Shown one piece after another: positions 4,375-5,931 of a DNA stretch of 5,931 nucleotides. Under the pieces are notes generated by a model. It searched no databases. It had not been told where the DNA came from and saw only the letters and a list, made by a program, of their open reading frames with translations. How positions within the stretch are numbered: the stretch's first letter is position 1; each line of letters opens with the position of its first letter. The stretch lies in NCBI GenBank assembly GCA_905192625.1, contig CAJJLI010000160.1, positions 1 to 5,931 of the forward strand, written 5' to 3'. Origin of the DNA: an uncultured Clostridium sp. Its GTDB lineage: Bacteria; Bacillota; Clostridia; Lachnospirales; Lachnospiraceae. Made by a program: the position numbers and the translations under genes.

Positions 4375-5931
4375 TTATAAATTTATTAAGCTTTCTAACT
4401 TTTGAACAATTAAATTAACGCTTTTCTGACCAATTAATTCTCCAACTGTTCCCTTGATAGAATCGTAATTAATATCTTTAGCTTGCCGGAATACATACAT
4501 ATAGAACGTTGGCATAAATGCAACATCTGAATTCAAAATATTATTACAGTTTGAAATGTCAGTATAATCTTGAACAAAGGTTTCATTTCCTTTTAGATAA
4601 TAAATCCCCAAACCTCCTGATATATAAGTTTTTCCACCTGGTATACCTGTCTTAATCTTTTTAATAACAGAGAATGAATCTAACTCTTTTTCATCTGCCA
4701 CAGTTTTTACACTTTCATCAATAATAGAATTCAGCCAGCCAGGTTCCAATAAATTACTGAATACTCTATTAAGCTTTACTAGCAAAAATCCGTCTTTACT
4801 AATTTGTTTGTAATCGTCTTTAAAACTATCAATAAACTTTCTAATAATTTTTAAAACGGGATTTAATTCAACAATTAATTGATTACTCGATTCTTGTGTT
4901 ATGTTATTTTCAGAACTTACAATAATCTCCTCAATCTTTGTTTTCAAATTAGTATACTCTTTAAGCAAGATATTTGCAACACTTTTATCAATAATTTCAA
5001 AATCTTCTTTTCTTTTTATCACTGACACATAATTTTTTTTATTTGCCAATAATTCCTCTAACCTATATCCCATTGGAGTCCGCAAATATTCATTTGCATA
5101 TTTTTCAAAATAATGTACCTTCATTATGGTCATTAACCATCCATCATCCCATTGAATTAAAGTATCAAAATAATCCGAATAAGAAGGTTTGTCTTCTATG
5201 GCCTTCCACAGACCAGATATATCATATGGAAGTATATTTTTACAATTTATTTCAGGACTATCATCTCTTAAATACTCGAGTGCTAAAGTGGTAATACAAT
5301 TTTGCATCAGGTAATCTGTTTTTATTACTCTATGATGATAAATAATTTGTTTATACATTTTCCATCTTCTATTAAAAAAATCATCTATAGAATCCAATAT
5401 TTTTGATGCTGGAACAAAAACAAAACATTCATCCTTTATCACTAGTTTTATGCTAGTAATAATTCTATCATACTCTATTTTCCCAACATTTAAACCACTA
5501 TTGATAGGATCTCTACAAACATAATCTAATCTATCACCATCGAGTGTACCATCAATAATTCTATGCAATTCTCCAAACGTTTTATTTTTTTCTTGTAAAA
5601 TTGAAGACGTAACCTCTGAAACTAATATCTTAAATACTTGTAATTTAATACACTCTTGATTTCTCTCATCCTCCAACGATATATTATGAATTATATCTGC
5701 TAAGACTTTTTCAGTTATTTTATTTCCGATTTGCTCATGCAAATCTTTTGTTGTTTGAAAATATTTTTTCATACATTGACAAAATTTCTTTTGTCTAGTA
5801 TTCATATTTTCCACTGGAATAGAGTTTGTAATCTCATTCCAAATTTCCTTTAATGCGTACTCTGTTATATGACTAAATGTAGGATGACCCACGTAATTTA
5901 ATAATGCGCTTAAACGAAGATTCTGAAATAA
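4375..5931 (-). CDS. SAMHD1/dGTPase-like HD-superfamily protein with altered HD motif, 5' partial
   Basis: The frame is open to the right edge. The GTG at 5892 is an internal Val codon, so the true start lies outside the window. Upstream of it the protein reads LLNYVGHPTFSH, where the family has LLHDxGHxxFSH. The metal-binding His-Asp pair is thus Asn-Tyr (codons AAT TAC at 5898-5893), while the His of GH and of SH are kept. Further on, counting the Val codon as residue 1, GTLDGDRLDYVCRD (115-128) aligns with the SAMHD1 DVDKWDYFARD segment, keeping the equivalents of D311 (D120), Y315 (Y124) and D319 (D128). NRRWKMYKQIIYHHR (174-188) matches the next family helix. Residues beyond about 290 form a helical C-terminal region of unknown role. 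Family members are dNTP triphosphohydrolases or nucleases, and some act in antiviral defence. Loss of the HD pair predicts lost or changed metal-dependent catalysis. A winged-helix gene follows in the same operon. Confidence 0.85.
   Translation of the reverse strand, partial: LFQNLRLSALLNYVGHPTFSHITEYALKEIWNEITNSIPVENMNTRQKKFCQCMKKYFQTTKDLHEQIGNKITEKVLADIIHNISLEDERNQECIKLQVFKILVSEVTSSILQEKNKTFGELHRIIDGTLDGDRLDYVCRDPINSGLNVGKIEYDRIITSIKLVIKDECFVFVPASKILDSIDDFFNRRWKMYKQIIYHHRVIKTDYLMQNCITTLALEYLRDDSPEINCKNILPYDISGLWKAIEDKPSYSDYFDTLIQWDDGWLMTIMKVHYFEKYANEYLRTPMGYRLEELLANKKNYVSVIKRKEDFEIIDKSVANILLKEYTNLKTKIEEIIVSSENNITQESSNQLIVELNPVLKIIRKFIDSFKDDYKQISKDGFLLVKLNRVFSNLLEPGWLNSIIDESVKTVADEKELDSFSVIKKIKTGIPGGKTYISGGLGIYYLKGNETFVQDYTDISNCNNILNSDVAFMPTFYMYVFRQAKDINYDSIKGTVGELIGQKSVNLIVQKLESLINL

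Noticed and set aside
5043..5294. An 83-residue plus-strand open frame inside the HD gene
   Set aside because: It is a shadow of the well-supported HD coding sequence on the other strand.
1..5931. CRISPR array, tRNA, rRNA or insertion sequence
   Set aside because: I found no regularly spaced direct repeats, no tRNA or rRNA signature and no transposase-like reading frame on either strand.

Overview
The window looks like chromosomal DNA of a low-GC Gram-positive anaerobe, probably a clostridium of the Lachnospiraceae type. The evidence is an AT-rich sequence, strong AGGAG-type ribosome binding sites, TATAAT promoters often with an extended TGn, a short MntR/DtxR repressor, a small clostridial-type ferredoxin and a hybrid-cluster-protein-associated CxGC domain protein. 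Genus-level placement is inference.

Left part (1-2160) is redox and metal related. The 3' part of an MntR-like metal-dependent repressor runs off the left edge. It converges, across a bidirectional terminator, on a minus-strand gene for an uncharacterised Cys/His-containing protein. That gene is divergent from a 70-residue DUF1858-type protein. The two divergent promoters are mirror images around one palindrome (TGTATCCCGAGATACA, 1403-1418), whose centre lies the same distance from both -10 boxes, so one regulator probably controls both. The leader of the minus-strand gene holds two perfect 10-bp hairpins, and the loop of one is fully complementary to nine bases just before the start region. 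A one-cluster ferredoxin with its own promoter and terminator follows.

Middle part (2205-2535) is a compact candidate type I toxin-antitoxin locus. A 29-residue hydrophobic holin-like toxin has a ribosome binding site locked in a hairpin. A convergent antisense RNA of about 85 nt shares a bidirectional terminator with it. The leaders of both RNAs carry the same motif, so the locus is flanked by an inverted duplication.

Next come a 230-residue lipoprotein of unknown function and about 620 bp with only a long hairpin and a doubtful 47-residue reading frame.

Right part (4116-5931) is a minus-strand two-gene operon. A large SAMHD1/dGTPase-like HD-superfamily protein runs off the right edge, followed by a 79-residue winged-helix-like protein. 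The metal-binding His-Asp pair of the HD protein reads Asn-Tyr while other active-site residues remain, suggesting a pseudoenzyme or an altered activity. This pair and the toxin locus look like accessory DNA, possibly defence-related, which is inference.
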